64,000 nucleotides of DNA from JAKFWI01 sp031399165 (GCA_031399165.1 JANNOO010000041.1:3488-67487), one strand, 5' to 3'; positions 9,065 to 17,680 are shown, counted from the first letter of the stretch. Notes: generated from the sequence alone by a model not told the origin. Numbers and translations are program-made.

Positions 9065-10383
9065 GCCACGCCGAAGACCTGCTTGACCGCCCGCTTGCGC
9101 CCGCCCCGGCCGCAAAAAAATCGCCAACGCGTGAGGAGCAAGGCCTCGGCGTCATGCAATGGGGCGATCTGCTCGGCACCGCGATCGGCGCCATCAAGGC
9201 GCACCCGATGCGCTCCTCGCTCACCGCGCTCGGCGTGGTGATCGGCGTGGCTTCCGTGGTCGCGATGACGTCCATTGGCCTGGGCGCGCAGAAGCAGGTT
9301 GAATCGGCGATCAGCAATCTGGGCTCCAACCTGTTGATGGTCATGCCCAACGCCTTCCGCCAGGGTGGTGTCAACATGGGCGCGGGCACGCGTGTCTCGC
9401 TTACCGACCGGGATGCAGCCGCGCTGAAGGACGGCCTGCCGGACGCGCTTTCGGTATCAACCTCCGCCAACTCGCGTCAGCAATTGATCTGGGAAGGCAA
9501 TAACTACAACAGCCAAATTCAAGGCACTGGTTCGGTCGATTTTCTTGAAACACGCGATTGGAAGATGAGCTCGGGCAGGTTCTTTGACGATCGCGAAATC
9601 CGCACCGGCGCGAAGGTCGCCGTCGTGGGCACCACGGTTGTGCGGGAATTGTTCGGCGGCGCCGATCCGATTGGCCAGCGCATACGCGCAGGCAACACGC
9701 CGCTAGAAATTGTCGGCGTTCTGGCGTCAAAGGGCCAGACCGGCATGCAGGACATGGACGATGTGGTGCTTGCACCGATCGATGTGGTTCGTTCGCGCAT
9801 GAAAGGCCGCAACGCGGTCGTCGGCGCCGTGGACACGATCTATGTCAAAGGCTCCTCGTCGGAACAGCTCACCGCGCTGCAAAACAGCGCGACGCAGCTC
9901 CTGCGCGAGCGGCATAAGATCACCGATCCAAGTCAGGACGATTTCCGCATCCTCAACAGCGCTTCGCTGCTTGAGGCCGGTCAATCGACCACGCAGACCT
10001 TTACGCTGCTGCTTGGCGGCGTGGCGGCGGTTTCGCTGCTGGTCGGCGGCGTCGGCATCATGAACATCATGCTCGTAGCCGTGACCGAGCGTACGCGCGA
10101 GATTGGATTGCGCATGGCGCTGGGCGCGCGGCGCAAGGATATCCTGCGCCAGTTCGCCATCGAATCCACGGCGCTGGCCATGGCCGGCGGCCTTGTTGGA
10201 CTGCTGATCGGGGTGTTGATCGCCTATGTGCTGTCGCTGGTCGGCGGCTGGCCAATGTCGGTCGCCGCGTGGGCGCCGCCAGTGGCCGTTGGCTTCTCGG
10301 CGGTGATCGGTATCGGCTTCGGCGCCTACCCCGCCTACCAGGCCGCCCAGCTCGATCCGATCGAAGCGCTCCGCCGGGATTAA
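9061..10383 (+). CDS. MacB-type ABC transporter permease (FtsX family)
   Basis: A 440-residue permease. TM1 at about residues 50-72 is preceded by the conserved AIGAIKAHPMRSSLTALGVV. A large periplasmic MacB_PCD domain (about 75-310) follows, then three C-terminal TM helices of the FtsX domain with the motif VGGVGIMNIMLVAVTERTRE. The protein ends at the conserved ...PIEALR. The first 40 residues form a cytoplasmic extension. It forms the inner-membrane part of the MacAB-TolC pump. These pumps typically export macrolides, peptides or siderophores; nothing here fixes the substrate. Confidence 0.93.
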   Translation: MSHAEDLLDRPLAPAPAAKKSPTREEQGLGVMQWGDLLGTAIGAIKAHPMRSSLTALGVVIGVASVVAMTSIGLGAQKQVESAISNLGSNLLMVMPNAFRQGGVNMGAGTRVSLTDRDAAALKDGLPDALSVSTSANSRQQLIWEGNNYNSQIQGTGSVDFLETRDWKMSSGRFFDDREIRTGAKVAVVGTTVVRELFGGADPIGQRIRAGNTPLEIVGVLASKGQTGMQDMDDVVLAPIDVVRSRMKGRNAVVGAVDTIYVKGSSSEQLTALQNSATQLLRERHKITDPSQDDFRILNSASLLEAGQSTTQTFTLLLGGVAAVSLLVGGVGIMNIMLVAVTERTREIGLRMALGARRKDILRQFAIESTALAMAGGLVGLLIGVLIAYVLSLVGGWPMSVAAWAPPVAVGFSAVIGIGFGAYPAYQAAQLDPIEALRRD

Positions 10384-10394
10384 CGAAACGCGGC

Positions 10395-10425
10395 TTGCGC
10401 ATTATACAAAAATTTGTATAATGCG
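10395..10425 (+). promoter_or_regulatory. palindromic operator-promoter of the toxin-antitoxin pair
   Basis: A 28-base inverted repeat at 10398-10425 has 13-base arms (CGCATTATACAAA and its complement) around AA. The right arm contains a perfect -10 hexamer TATAAT (10417-10422), 16 bases after a -35-like TTGCGC (10395-10400). Antitoxin bound here would occlude RNA polymerase, the usual autoregulation of such modules. Initiation about 7 bases after the -10 falls at 10429-10430, almost on the ATG at 10431, so the toxin mRNA may be leaderless. Confidence 0.8.
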
Positions 10426-10430
10426 GGTCG

Positions 10431-10784
10431 ATGGCCAGAACGCCTCTGAAGCCGGTCGAGTTTCGGGCAAGCGCTCTAGGTGATCTGCGCGCGTTTCCAG
10501 AAGCCGCCCGCCGGGAAACTGGATTTCAGCTCGACCTGGTGCAGCGTGGCCGCGAGCCGGACGACTGGAAATCTATGCCGACGATTGGCGCGGGCGTTCA
10601 GGAAATCCGGATTCGCGACCAGGCTGGCGCATTCCGCGTCGTCTATGTCACCAAGTTTGGGGAAGCGATTTTCGTGCTGCATTGCTTTCAGAAGAAAACG
10701 CAACGCACCAGCAGCGCAGACATTGCAACGGCAAAGGCCCGCTATCGCGCGCTGGTGAAAGAACGAAAGGAGCAAGGACGATGA
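10431..10784 (+). CDS. RelE/HigB-like toxin (Gp49 family)
   Basis: A 117-residue basic protein of the phage Gp49-like / HigB branch of the RelE superfamily, predicted to cleave mRNA at the ribosome. Family features are the N-terminal VEFRASALGDLRAFPEAARRE helix pair, the strand 'VQEIRIRDQAGAFRVVYVTKFGEAIFVLHCFQKK' (given as two short pieces: VQEIRIRDQAGAFRVVY and FVLHCFQKK) and the C-terminal helix AKARYRALVKERK. No Shine-Dalgarno precedes the ATG, consistent with a leaderless transcript. It overlaps the antitoxin gene by ATGA. Toxin-first order is typical of HigBA. Confidence 0.88.
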   Translation: MARTPLKPVEFRASALGDLRAFPEAARRETGFQLDLVQRGREPDDWKSMPTIGAGVQEIRIRDQAGAFRVVYVTKFGEAIFVLHCFQKKTQRTSSADIATAKARYRALVKERKEQGR

Positions 10785-11074
10785 CGACCCGAGCAAACCG
10801 CTTTGCATCCGTTTGGGACGCGATCGAGATCGTGCCGGGAGAGGCCGCAAACATGAAGCTGCGCGCGCGGTTGATGATCGCGCTTCGTGATCACATCGAG
10901 CGCGCCAAGCTCAGCCAAAGCGCCGCTGCCGAGTTGCTGGGCGTCACGCAGCCGAGAATCTCCGATCTGATGCGTGGAAAAATCGATCTATTCAGCCTTG
11001 ATATGCTGGTGAACATGCTCGGCGCGGCGGGCCACGAGGTCGCCGTTACGATCAACGGGAAGAAAGCCGCCTGA
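10781..11074 (+). CDS. XRE/HTH-type antitoxin
   Basis: A 97-residue helix-turn-helix protein pairing with the toxin just upstream. The HTH (about residues 35-75) reads LSQSAAAELLGVTQPRIS with recognition-helix position DLMRGK, as in the HTH_37 antitoxins that accompany Gp49-type toxins. The C-terminus (VAVTINGKKAA) would contact the toxin. The start is the ATG overlapping the toxin stop; an AAAGGAGCAAGG stretch inside the toxin gene supplies a strong ribosome site. It probably binds the 28-base palindrome upstream. Confidence 0.88.
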   Translation: MTTRANRFASVWDAIEIVPGEAANMKLRARLMIALRDHIERAKLSQSAAAELLGVTQPRISDLMRGKIDLFSLDMLVNMLGAAGHEVAVTINGKKAA

Positions 11075-11150
11075 CCTGCCAAGAAACCACTAAGCCCGCG
11101 TTCTAGGCGCTTGCGCCAGGGGCGGCCAGTGCTCTATGACCGCCCTTCCC

Positions 11151-11225
11151 GCGCGCGTAGCTCAGCGGGAGAGCACTACCTTGACATGGTAGGGGTCACA
11201 GGTTCGATCCCTGTCGCGCGCACCA
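11151..11225 (+). tRNA. tRNA-Val (GAC)
   Basis: A complete cloverleaf of 75 bases with encoded CCA. The acceptor GCGCGCG (11151-11157) pairs with CGCGCGC (11215-11221), discriminator A, CCA at 11223-11225. The D stem is GCTC/GAGC, the anticodon stem CTACC/GGTAG with loop TTGACAT (anticodon GAC at 11183-11185), and the T stem ACAGG/CCTGT with loop TTCGATC. No integrase gene or repeated 3' end is seen nearby, so there is no evidence of use as an attachment site. Confidence 0.97.
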
Positions 11226-11349
11226 GCGGCCCAGGTGGGCGAGCGCCGCGCCAGCGCCAAACGCCACGACCGCGACTAACAGTGTTACCCGGCGAACCAG
11301 TGTGCCACGTAACTTGTCACGCTGGCGATCAGCGCGAGGAGATCAGATC

Positions 11350-13305
11350 ATGGCAGCCGAACCCGTCCTTACGGCAACGCGCGAGCAATTGATCCACGCG
11401 CTCTATGAGGCCGCCGAGCTCGAGCACAATTTGATGTGCACCTACCTCTACGCCGCGTTCAGCCTGAAGGACGGCGAGGGTGAAGGCCTGAGCGCCGGTG
11501 AGGCCGAAGCGGTGAAGCGCTGGCGGCGCACGATCCTTGATGTTGCCATCGATGAGATGAGCCATCTGACGGCGGTGTGGAATATCACCGCCGCACTTGG
11601 TGGAAGCCCAGCGTTTGGCCGTGATAATTTTCCGCTCGATCCGGGCGGCCTGCCGGGCGGCGTCGTCGTGAAGCTCGCGCCGTTTAACATGGATGTGCTG
11701 CAGCACTTCATCCACCTCGAACGGCCTTCGGGCTCGGACGAACCTGATGGCCGCGGCTTCCAGCACTATTCGTTCAAGCGCGGCGCGCCGAAGCCGCGGC
11801 TGACGCCGATGGCCATCGACTACGAGACGGTCGGCCAATTTTATCACACGATGGAATTTGCGTTGAACCATATGGCCGAGAAACTCGGCGAAAAGAATTT
11901 GTTCTGCGGTGATCCCGGTCTGCAGCTTTCGCCCGCGGAGATCGATCTCAAGGGCGCCAAGCCCGTGCTGTGCCTGAAGACCGCGGTCGCGGCGTGCGCG
12001 GCCATCATCTCCGAAGGCGAAGGCGCGAGCGAAGAGAGCCCAAATTCCCACTATTGCCGCTTCCGGACGATCCGCGACGAATATCAGGCGCTTCTCAAGA
12101 CCAACCCGAATTTCGCGCCCGCCCATCCAGCCGCGACCAATCCCGTGCTGCGGCGCCCGCCGATTGCCGGAGACCGGGTTTGGCTGGAGGATGATGCGGC
12201 CGCTGAAATCGTCGATGTCGCCAACGCGGCATATCAAACCATGCTGCGTTTGATTGCGTATTCCTATTCCGTGTACGGGCCAAGCGCAGAGAAAAGTCTC
12301 GCTGTCGATCTTGGCGTCGATCTTATGAAGGCGATAACGCCTCTCGCAGAGAGCGCCGCACGCCGGCCGGCCGGTCCGTCCTATCCAAACTGCAACGCGG
12401 GCGTGTCGTTCACGGCGCTGCGGGATTCAGCGCCGTTCCCGCAAGGCGCCAGCGCGCATCGGTTCTTTACCGAGCGCATGAGCGAGCTCGCAAAATACGC
12501 CGAACGCCTGGATCAAAGCGATGCACGCGTGGCGCGCGCGTCCGGTTTGATCAAGGCGCTGGCCGCGCGGGCGCAGCGATTTAATACGATGACGGCGGCG
12601 GCGCCGGTTGCAAGCGGCCTCGCGCCCTCGCCTGTCGCCAGGCCCGCGCCGCCGACAGTATTGGTTGATGGCGCCGAGGTGGTCGAAGGCGAGACGGTGC
12701 AGATTACTTTCAACGCCAAACTCTGCATCCATTCGCGCTTCTGCGTGACTGGCGCGCCGAAGGTGTTTCTCGCCAATGTGCAAGGCCCGTGGATTCATCC
12801 CGATGACATGGATGCGCAAGAGCTTATGGCTGTGTCCCGCGAATGCCCTTCTGGCGCGATCCAGTATCGCCGCAGGGATGGCGGACCGGAGGAGCACGCA
12901 CCGCCGGTGAACCTGATCTCCGTGCGTGAAGCTGGGCCCTATGGATTTCGCGGCGATCTGAGCATCGACGGCAAGCCGTTTGGCTATCGCGCCACGTTGT
13001 GCCGCTGCGGCGCGTCGAAGAACAAGCCGTTCTGCGATGGCTCACATCACGACGTACATTTCAGCGCCAGCGGCGAACCGCCGACGGGCGGCAACACCGA
13101 TATGCTCGCCATCCGCGATGGGCCGGTTGAAGTGTCGCCGCAACTCGACGGCCCGCTGATGGTGCGTGGCAATCTGGAGATCATCTCCGGCACCGGCCGC
13201 GTCGTTGCGCGTCAACAGGCGGCAAAACTCTGCCGCTGCGGGCATTCCAGCACCAAACCCTTCTGCGACGGCACGCATGCGCAGGTGGGCTTCAGGTCAG
13301 GCTAG
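11350..13305 (+). CDS. ferritin-like / Fer4_19 / double CDGSH iron-sulfur fusion protein
   Basis: A 651-residue multidomain protein. Residues about 10-330 are a ferritin-like domain of the VioB/RebD-associated type (iminophenyl-pyruvate dimer synthase family, PF12902-like), with ELEHNLMCTYLYAAFSL at 23-39, DEMSHLTAVWN and EFALNHMAEK as candidate metal-binding helices. Residues about 450-520 are a divergent mono-cluster ferredoxin domain (Fer4_19) with CIHSRFC and a later CPSGAI. Two CDGSH motifs follow: CRCGASKNKPFCDGSH near 549 and CRCGHSSTKPFCDGTH near 627, each with the 3-Cys/1-His ligands of 2Fe-2S clusters. The start at 11350 has AGGAG upstream. It may be an iron-dependent redox enzyme or sensor; the reaction is unknown. 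It stands alone after tRNA-Val. Confidence 0.88.
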   Translation: MAAEPVLTATREQLIHALYEAAELEHNLMCTYLYAAFSLKDGEGEGLSAGEAEAVKRWRRTILDVAIDEMSHLTAVWNITAALGGSPAFGRDNFPLDPGGLPGGVVVKLAPFNMDVLQHFIHLERPSGSDEPDGRGFQHYSFKRGAPKPRLTPMAIDYETVGQFYHTMEFALNHMAEKLGEKNLFCGDPGLQLSPAEIDLKGAKPVLCLKTAVAACAAIISEGEGASEESPNSHYCRFRTIRDEYQALLKTNPNFAPAHPAATNPVLRRPPIAGDRVWLEDDAAAEIVDVANAAYQTMLRLIAYSYSVYGPSAEKSLAVDLGVDLMKAITPLAESAARRPAGPSYPNCNAGVSFTALRDSAPFPQGASAHRFFTERMSELAKYAERLDQSDARVARASGLIKALAARAQRFNTMTAAAPVASGLAPSPVARPAPPTVLVDGAEVVEGETVQITFNAKLCIHSRFCVTGAPKVFLANVQGPWIHPDDMDAQELMAVSRECPSGAIQYRRRDGGPEEHAPPVNLISVREAGPYGFRGDLSIDGKPFGYRATLCRCGASKNKPFCDGSHHDVHFSASGEPPTGGNTDMLAIRDGPVEVSPQLDGPLMVRGNLEIISGTGRVVARQQAAKLCRCGHSSTKPFCDGTHAQVGFRSG

Positions 13306-13342
13306 CCTGGCGGACGAAAGACGCTCGCGCGCTTCGCCCGCC

Positions 13343-14524
13343 TTAGAACGCACTGATCCCCGTAATTGCTCGCCCCAGGATCAGCGCATGCACATCGTGC
13401 GCGCCCTCATACGTGTTCACCGTCTCTAGGTTTATCGCGTGGCGCATGACGTGATACTCGCCGGAGACGCCGTTGGCGCCGTGCATATCGCGGGCGGCGC
13501 GGGCGATCTCCAGCGCTTTGCCGGCGTTGTTGCGCTTGATCAGGCTAATCATTTCCGGCGCAGCGCGGCCTTCATCCAATAGCCGCCCGACGCGCAGACT
13601 GGCCTGCAGGCCGAGCGCGATTTCGGTTTCCATGTCGGCGAGTTTTTTCTGGAAGAGCTGATTGGCGGCGAGCGGCTTGCCGAATTGCTTGCGGTCGAGC
13701 CCGTAATTTCGCGCAGCGGCGAAGCAGAATTCCGCCGCCCCCATCGCGCCCCAGCTTATGCCGTAGCGCGCGCGGTTGAGGCAGCCGAATGGCCCCTTCA
13801 ATCCTTGAACATTAGGCAGCAGCCCGTCTTCGCTTACGACAACGTCGTCCATCATCACCATGCCGGTCGTCGAGGCGCGCAGGGACAGTTTGCCTTCGAT
13901 CTTCGGCGCCGAAAGCCCGCGCGCGCCTTTTTCCAGAATGAAGCCGCGTATGGCGCCGTCGTGCGCGTCGCTCTTTGCCCAGATCACGAACACATCGGCG
14001 AACGGCGCGTTGCTGATCCATGTTTTTGAGCCAGACAGCTTGTAGCCGTCAGCGGTTTTCACCGCGCGTGTGCGCATGGCGCCCGGATCGGAGCCGGCGT
14101 CAGGCTCGGTGAGCCCGAAGCAGCCGATCCATTCACCACTCGCGAGTTTTGGCAGATATTTGCGCTTCTGATCGTCAGACCCGTAGGCAAGGATCGGATA
14201 GATCACGAGGCTCGATTGCACGCTCATCATCGAGCGGTAGCCGGAATCCACGCGCTCAATCTCGCGCGCCACAAGGCCATAGGAAACGTAGGACGCACCC
14301 GCGCCGCCGAACGCTTCCGGCAGCGTCAGGCCGAGCAGTCCCAGCGCGCCCATTTCTTGAAAGATCGCAAGATCGGTAATCTCGCGATTGAACGCCTCGA
14401 TGATGCGCGGGGCGAGTTTGTCTTGTGCGTAGCTGCGCGCGGAATCGCGGATCATCCGCTCTTCTTCCGACAATTGATGCTCCAGCCTGAACGGATCGTC
14501 CCAATTGAACTGCATCATCTTCAT
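13343..14524 (-). CDS. gcdH: glutaryl-CoA dehydrogenase (acyl-CoA dehydrogenase family)
   Basis: A 393-residue FAD enzyme that oxidises and decarboxylates glutaryl-CoA to crotonyl-CoA in lysine/tryptophan breakdown. Family features are CFGLTEPDAGSDPG (FAD/substrate loop), GSKTWISNAPFADVFVIWA, the NRARYGISWGA segment, and the C-terminal YEGAHDVHALILGRAITG, whose Glu is the catalytic base in this subfamily. The start ATG at 14524 overlaps the ABC ATPase stop (ATGA); a longer frame to 14566 lies inside the upstream gene. Its position at the end of an importer operon is odd, as no metabolic link is obvious. Confidence 0.92.
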   Translation of the reverse strand: MKMMQFNWDDPFRLEHQLSEEERMIRDSARSYAQDKLAPRIIEAFNREITDLAIFQEMGALGLLGLTLPEAFGGAGASYVSYGLVAREIERVDSGYRSMMSVQSSLVIYPILAYGSDDQKRKYLPKLASGEWIGCFGLTEPDAGSDPGAMRTRAVKTADGYKLSGSKTWISNAPFADVFVIWAKSDAHDGAIRGFILEKGARGLSAPKIEGKLSLRASTTGMVMMDDVVVSEDGLLPNVQGLKGPFGCLNRARYGISWGAMGAAEFCFAAARNYGLDRKQFGKPLAANQLFQKKLADMETEIALGLQASLRVGRLLDEGRAAPEMISLIKRNNAGKALEIARAARDMHGANGVSGEYHVMRHAINLETVNTYEGAHDVHALILGRAITGISAF

Positions 14525-15309
14525 TCCGTCTCCGCCTGCCCGGTGCGGCGCCAAGGCAGCATCCATGGCCGGCCGTCCTTCTCTCCGCGCATCGCTGCTA
14601 TATGATAGACGCTATCGAGCGCCGCATCGTCCAGAACCGCGGCCGGCGGACCGCTTGCCACGACGCCGCCACGGCTCATCAGTACGATCCGGTCCATGAA
14701 CCGCGCGGCCAGCGCCAGATCGTGGATCACGGCCAGCACGCCAAATCCGCTGCGCGCGAGGCCGGCCAGAATCTCCATCACATGCATCTGGTGATAAGGA
14801 TCAAGCGCCGTGATCGGCTCATCCACCAGCAGCAGCGGCGCCTCTACCGCCAGCGCGCGCGCTAGCAGAACACGCGTGCGTTCGCCGCCAGACAACACGG
14901 TGACGTCGCGATCGGCAATGGTTTGGCAGTCCACCAGCGCAAGCGCCCGGTCGACCGCCGCCTCACACGCCGCTCCTGGCGCGGCAAACCCGTTGCGGTG
15001 CGGAAAGCGGCCCAGCATGATCACATCGCGCACGCTTAATCGCCATTCGACAGCGCGGTCCTGCGGCAGAAACGCGACGCGCCTGGCCCGTTCGAGTGGC
15101 GCAAAACTCTCGAACGGCGCGCCATCGAGAAGCACCGTTCCGCCAACGCGCGGCTGCAGACCGAGGAGCGCGCGCAGCAGCGTCGATTTGCCGGCGCCGT
15201 TGGGACCGATCAGCCCGACAAGCTCACCCGCCGAAATTTCGAGCGATGCGTTGCTGACGATATGGCAGCCGCCGCCTTCTACCGTGATGCCGCGCGCTTC
15301 GAGCTTCAT
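14521..15309 (-). CDS. ABC transporter ATP-binding protein (BtuD/FecE/HmuV type)
   Basis: A 262-residue ATPase. Walker A is GPNGAGKSTLL, the Q-loop lies in VAFLPQDRAVEW, the signature LSGGERTRVLLARALA, Walker B LLLVDEPITALDPYHQ and the switch His AVIHDLALAARF. The PQ-x-RAVEW and DPYHQ phrases are typical of cobalamin/ferrisiderophore/haem importers. It energises the permease encoded immediately upstream (ATGA overlap, 15306-15309) and itself overlaps gcdH by four bases. Confidence 0.92.
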   Translation of the reverse strand: MKLEARGITVEGGGCHIVSNASLEISAGELVGLIGPNGAGKSTLLRALLGLQPRVGGTVLLDGAPFESFAPLERARRVAFLPQDRAVEWRLSVRDVIMLGRFPHRNGFAAPGAACEAAVDRALALVDCQTIADRDVTVLSGGERTRVLLARALAVEAPLLLVDEPITALDPYHQMHVMEILAGLARSGFGVLAVIHDLALAARFMDRIVLMSRGGVVASGPPAAVLDDAALDSVYHIAAMRGEKDGRPWMLPWRRTGQAETE

Positions 15310-16307
15310 CGCTGATAGGCCCCGCGCACGCGCAGGATCATCGACAGGAAGAACGGCGCGCCGATCAGCGCCGTCACTACGCCCAGATGCAGCTCGGTAT
15401 CAGTGGTCAGCAGCCGCACGCCGATATCCGAAGCGGTGAGCAGCACGGCGCCGCCGAGGCCGCTGACAAGCAGAAGCCGGCTTGGTTTGTGGCCCACGAA
15501 CGGGCGCAGAATGTGCGGCACGACCAGGCCGACAAAGCCGATTACGCCCGACACGGCCGTCGCGGCGCCAACGCTCAACGCCACGCCGGCAATCACCATC
15601 ATGCGCGTGCGCTTAATGTCTACGCCAAGGCTGGCGGCTGCTTCCTCGCCGAGGCTGAGCGCGTCCAGCGCAGGCGCCGAAGCGGCCAGCACGATCCAGC
15701 CGAGAACCATGAACGGCACGGCAAGCAGGACGTGATCCGTGCTGCGGTCAGTCACCGAACCCTGAATCCAGAATACGATCTCAAGCGCGGCATACGGGTT
15801 GGGAGACAGGTTGAGCTGGACCTGGATTAGCGCAAAGGCAAGGCTGGTGATCGCCGCGCCCGCCAGGATCAGCGACAGCATCCCGCTCCGCCCGGCCAGA
15901 CCCTGCAGCACGATCGCACCCGCAAGACCGCCCGCGATCGCCATCAGCGGCAGGCTGAACGGAAACACAAGCGCGAGCCCGGAATAGAGCGCCAGCACCG
16001 CGCCCAGCGCGGACATCGCCGAAATGCCGATAACGCCAGCGTCAGCCAGCGGATTGCGCAGGAAGCCCTGTAGCATGGCGCCGGCCAGCCCGAGCGTGAA
16101 GCCGACAGCCACGGCCAGAATGGTGCGCGGCAGCCGGACCTCGCGCACTATCGTCCAGACCGTATCGGCCTGCCCCGAAGCCATAAGTTGCATCAAGGCC
16201 GGCAAGCCGAGGCCGGCGGGCCCGATCAGCATCGAGGCGGCCACCAGCAGCAGCGTCAGCGCGAACAAGGCGCCCGCAAGCACCGGATAAGGCAAAGGCG
16301 CCTTCAC
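15306..16307 (-). CDS. FecCD/BtuC-type ABC transporter permease
   Basis: A 333-residue integral membrane protein with about ten helices. It carries FecCD-family signatures: REVRLPRTILAVAVGFTLGLAGAMLQ near the N-terminus, NPLADAGVIGISAMSALGAV, and GFVGLVVPHILRPFVGHKP with the conserved ATPase-coupling Gly. The chosen start is the GTG at 16307, which overlaps the binding-protein stop as GTGA; the longer open frame to 16373 would run inside the upstream gene. It imports a chelated metal or corrinoid. Confidence 0.91.
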   Translation of the reverse strand: MKAPLPYPVLAGALFALTLLLVAASMLIGPAGLGLPALMQLMASGQADTVWTIVREVRLPRTILAVAVGFTLGLAGAMLQGFLRNPLADAGVIGISAMSALGAVLALYSGLALVFPFSLPLMAIAGGLAGAIVLQGLAGRSGMLSLILAGAAITSLAFALIQVQLNLSPNPYAALEIVFWIQGSVTDRSTDHVLLAVPFMVLGWIVLAASAPALDALSLGEEAAASLGVDIKRTRMMVIAGVALSVGAATAVSGVIGFVGLVVPHILRPFVGHKPSRLLLVSGLGGAVLLTASDIGVRLLTTDTELHLGVVTALIGAPFFLSMILRVRGAYQR

Positions 16308-17197
16308 TTTGCGTCCGCGGCGCGCTTTTCCGCCAGCATCTGCACCGCTTTCAGCGATGAAGGCGCGGCGCATACCCAGAAGCGCTCTGGAATGGCGACC
16401 TGCTCGGTACGCGCCGCGAGCTTGCGCAAAGCGGGATGATTCAAATCCTGCGTGGCCATGGATGGCGGATTGGTGAAGGGTGTCAGTCTCGTCATCAGAT
16501 CGGGCTTGGCGAGCAGAAGCCGTTCCATCGGCAGATTGCGATAGCCCTCAAACCCGATTGCTTCGCCAAGCGTGCGATAGCCCGCGGCGTTGGTTACTGC
16601 AGCCGGTAGTGTGTTCTTGCCTGGCATAAAATTATTGACGCCGATATTGGCGTAGACCGGCCGCGCGGGGCCAATGTTTTTCTGAATTTCCGCCAGACGC
16701 TGTTCAAACGCAGCGATCACCGTTTCGGCGCGCGCCGGATCGCCCACCAGCGCGCCCATCTGACGGATGTTACGCCGCATGTCATCGAAATTTTGTTCTG
16801 GAGCGAAATCGACGACGCGATAACGGAGCTTGCGCAACAGGGCGACAGCGGGCCGGGCCGCATAAGCGCCGGCGACCACGAGATCGGGCTGGTGCAGCAG
16901 CACTTGCTCGGCCAGGCCATAATTGATCGGAAACGACATCGCCAGCTTTTCCATCCCCGGCGGCGCGCCTTCAGGCCGCTGCGAAAGATAGCTGATCGAG
17001 GCGATGCGCTCGCGCGGCGCCAGCAGCAGCAGCAGCTCGTCCGTACACAGATTTAGCGAAACGATACGCTGCGGCGGCGCCGCGCGTGCGACCGAAGGCA
17101 GAAGCGCAATAGCCATGCCGATCGCGGCAAATACCACGCAGCGCCGGCCGGCGGTTCTTGTGTCTTTCCCTCGCCGTGTTGGATTGAGTGATCGCAC
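16304..17197 (-). CDS. BtuF/FepB-type ABC transporter substrate-binding protein
   Basis: A 297-residue periplasmic binding protein with a signal peptide (about residues 18-40, ending ARAAPP). The helical-backbone type III fold begins PQRIVSLNLCTDELLLLLAP, and the middle has QPDLVVAGAYA and a long linker helix (AAFEQRLAEIQKNI). It captures the ligand for the BtuC/BtuD-type proteins encoded downstream. No cobalamin riboswitch and no TonB receptor are visible, so cobalamin versus ferric siderophore cannot be decided. GTG start at 17197; 24 bases after the marR gene. Confidence 0.88.
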   Translation of the reverse strand: MRSLNPTRRGKDTRTAGRRCVVFAAIGMAIALLPSVARAAPPQRIVSLNLCTDELLLLLAPRERIASISYLSQRPEGAPPGMEKLAMSFPINYGLAEQVLLHQPDLVVAGAYAARPAVALLRKLRYRVVDFAPEQNFDDMRRNIRQMGALVGDPARAETVIAAFEQRLAEIQKNIGPARPVYANIGVNNFMPGKNTLPAAVTNAAGYRTLGEAIGFEGYRNLPMERLLLAKPDLMTRLTPFTNPPSMATQDLNHPALRKLAARTEQVAIPERFWVCAAPSSLKAVQMLAEKRAADAK

Positions 17198-17221
17198 GAT
17201 GATCGCGCTGCCCCTTTGGCG

Positions 17222-17680
17222 CTAGCGCGTGCCGCTTTTGTGGTTGGCGGCAGCGTCACGAAGTTTGCCTAGAATGCGTTTGAATGCATTGACATCGGCT
17301 GGGGTAAGGCCACGGAGCAACTCGCTTTCGATCCTGAGCGCAGCCGGCGCCACTTGGGCGTAAAGCCGCTCCCCCGCCGCCGTAAGGGCCAACAGATGCG
17401 AGCGCTTATCGACGCCGTTTGGAACGCGCGCGGCAAGTTTTCGACTGACCAGCGCGCTAGCGGCGCGGCTGACGGTCATTTTGTCCATCGCGCTCCGTTC
17501 GACGATGGCCTGCTGCGACACTTTTGGCGTCTCTGCCAGAATGGCGATCAACCGCCATTCGGGAATACGCAAGCCAAACATGCTCTCGTATGTCTCCGCG
17601 ATCAGCGAACTGACGATCTGAGCCGTTACATTCAGCTGATAGGGCAGGAAGTCATCTAGCCGCAGGGTCTTATTGGTCAT
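17222..17680 (-). CDS. MarR-family transcriptional regulator
   Basis: A 152-residue winged-helix regulator. N-terminal dimerisation helices are followed by an HTH at about residues 45-85 (KVSQQAIVERSAMDKMTVSRAASAL), the wing KLAARVPNGVDKRSHLLALTAAGE and a C-terminal dimer helix. The D-x-R-S-H wing is the classic MarR signature. The ATG at 17680 is chosen because family alignment begins at about LDDFLPYQLN; upstream codons overlap the divergent GH130 gene. It heads the minus-strand operon with the ABC importer and gcdH and probably represses it; the 53-base gap to the divergent gene could hold a shared operator. Confidence 0.88.
   Translation of the reverse strand: MTNKTLRLDDFLPYQLNVTAQIVSSLIAETYESMFGLRIPEWRLIAILAETPKVSQQAIVERSAMDKMTVSRAASALVSRKLAARVPNGVDKRSHLLALTAAGERLYAQVAPAALRIESELLRGLTPADVNAFKRILGKLRDAAANHKSGTR

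Noticed and set aside
11151..11225. tRNA-Val as an integration site
   Set aside because: No integrase, no repeated tRNA 3' end and no compositional island boundary are visible on either side.
14521..17197. cobalamin riboswitch for the BtuFCD-type genes
   Set aside because: Only 24 bases separate marR and the binding-protein gene, and the 53-base gap upstream of marR is too short for the roughly 200-base element.
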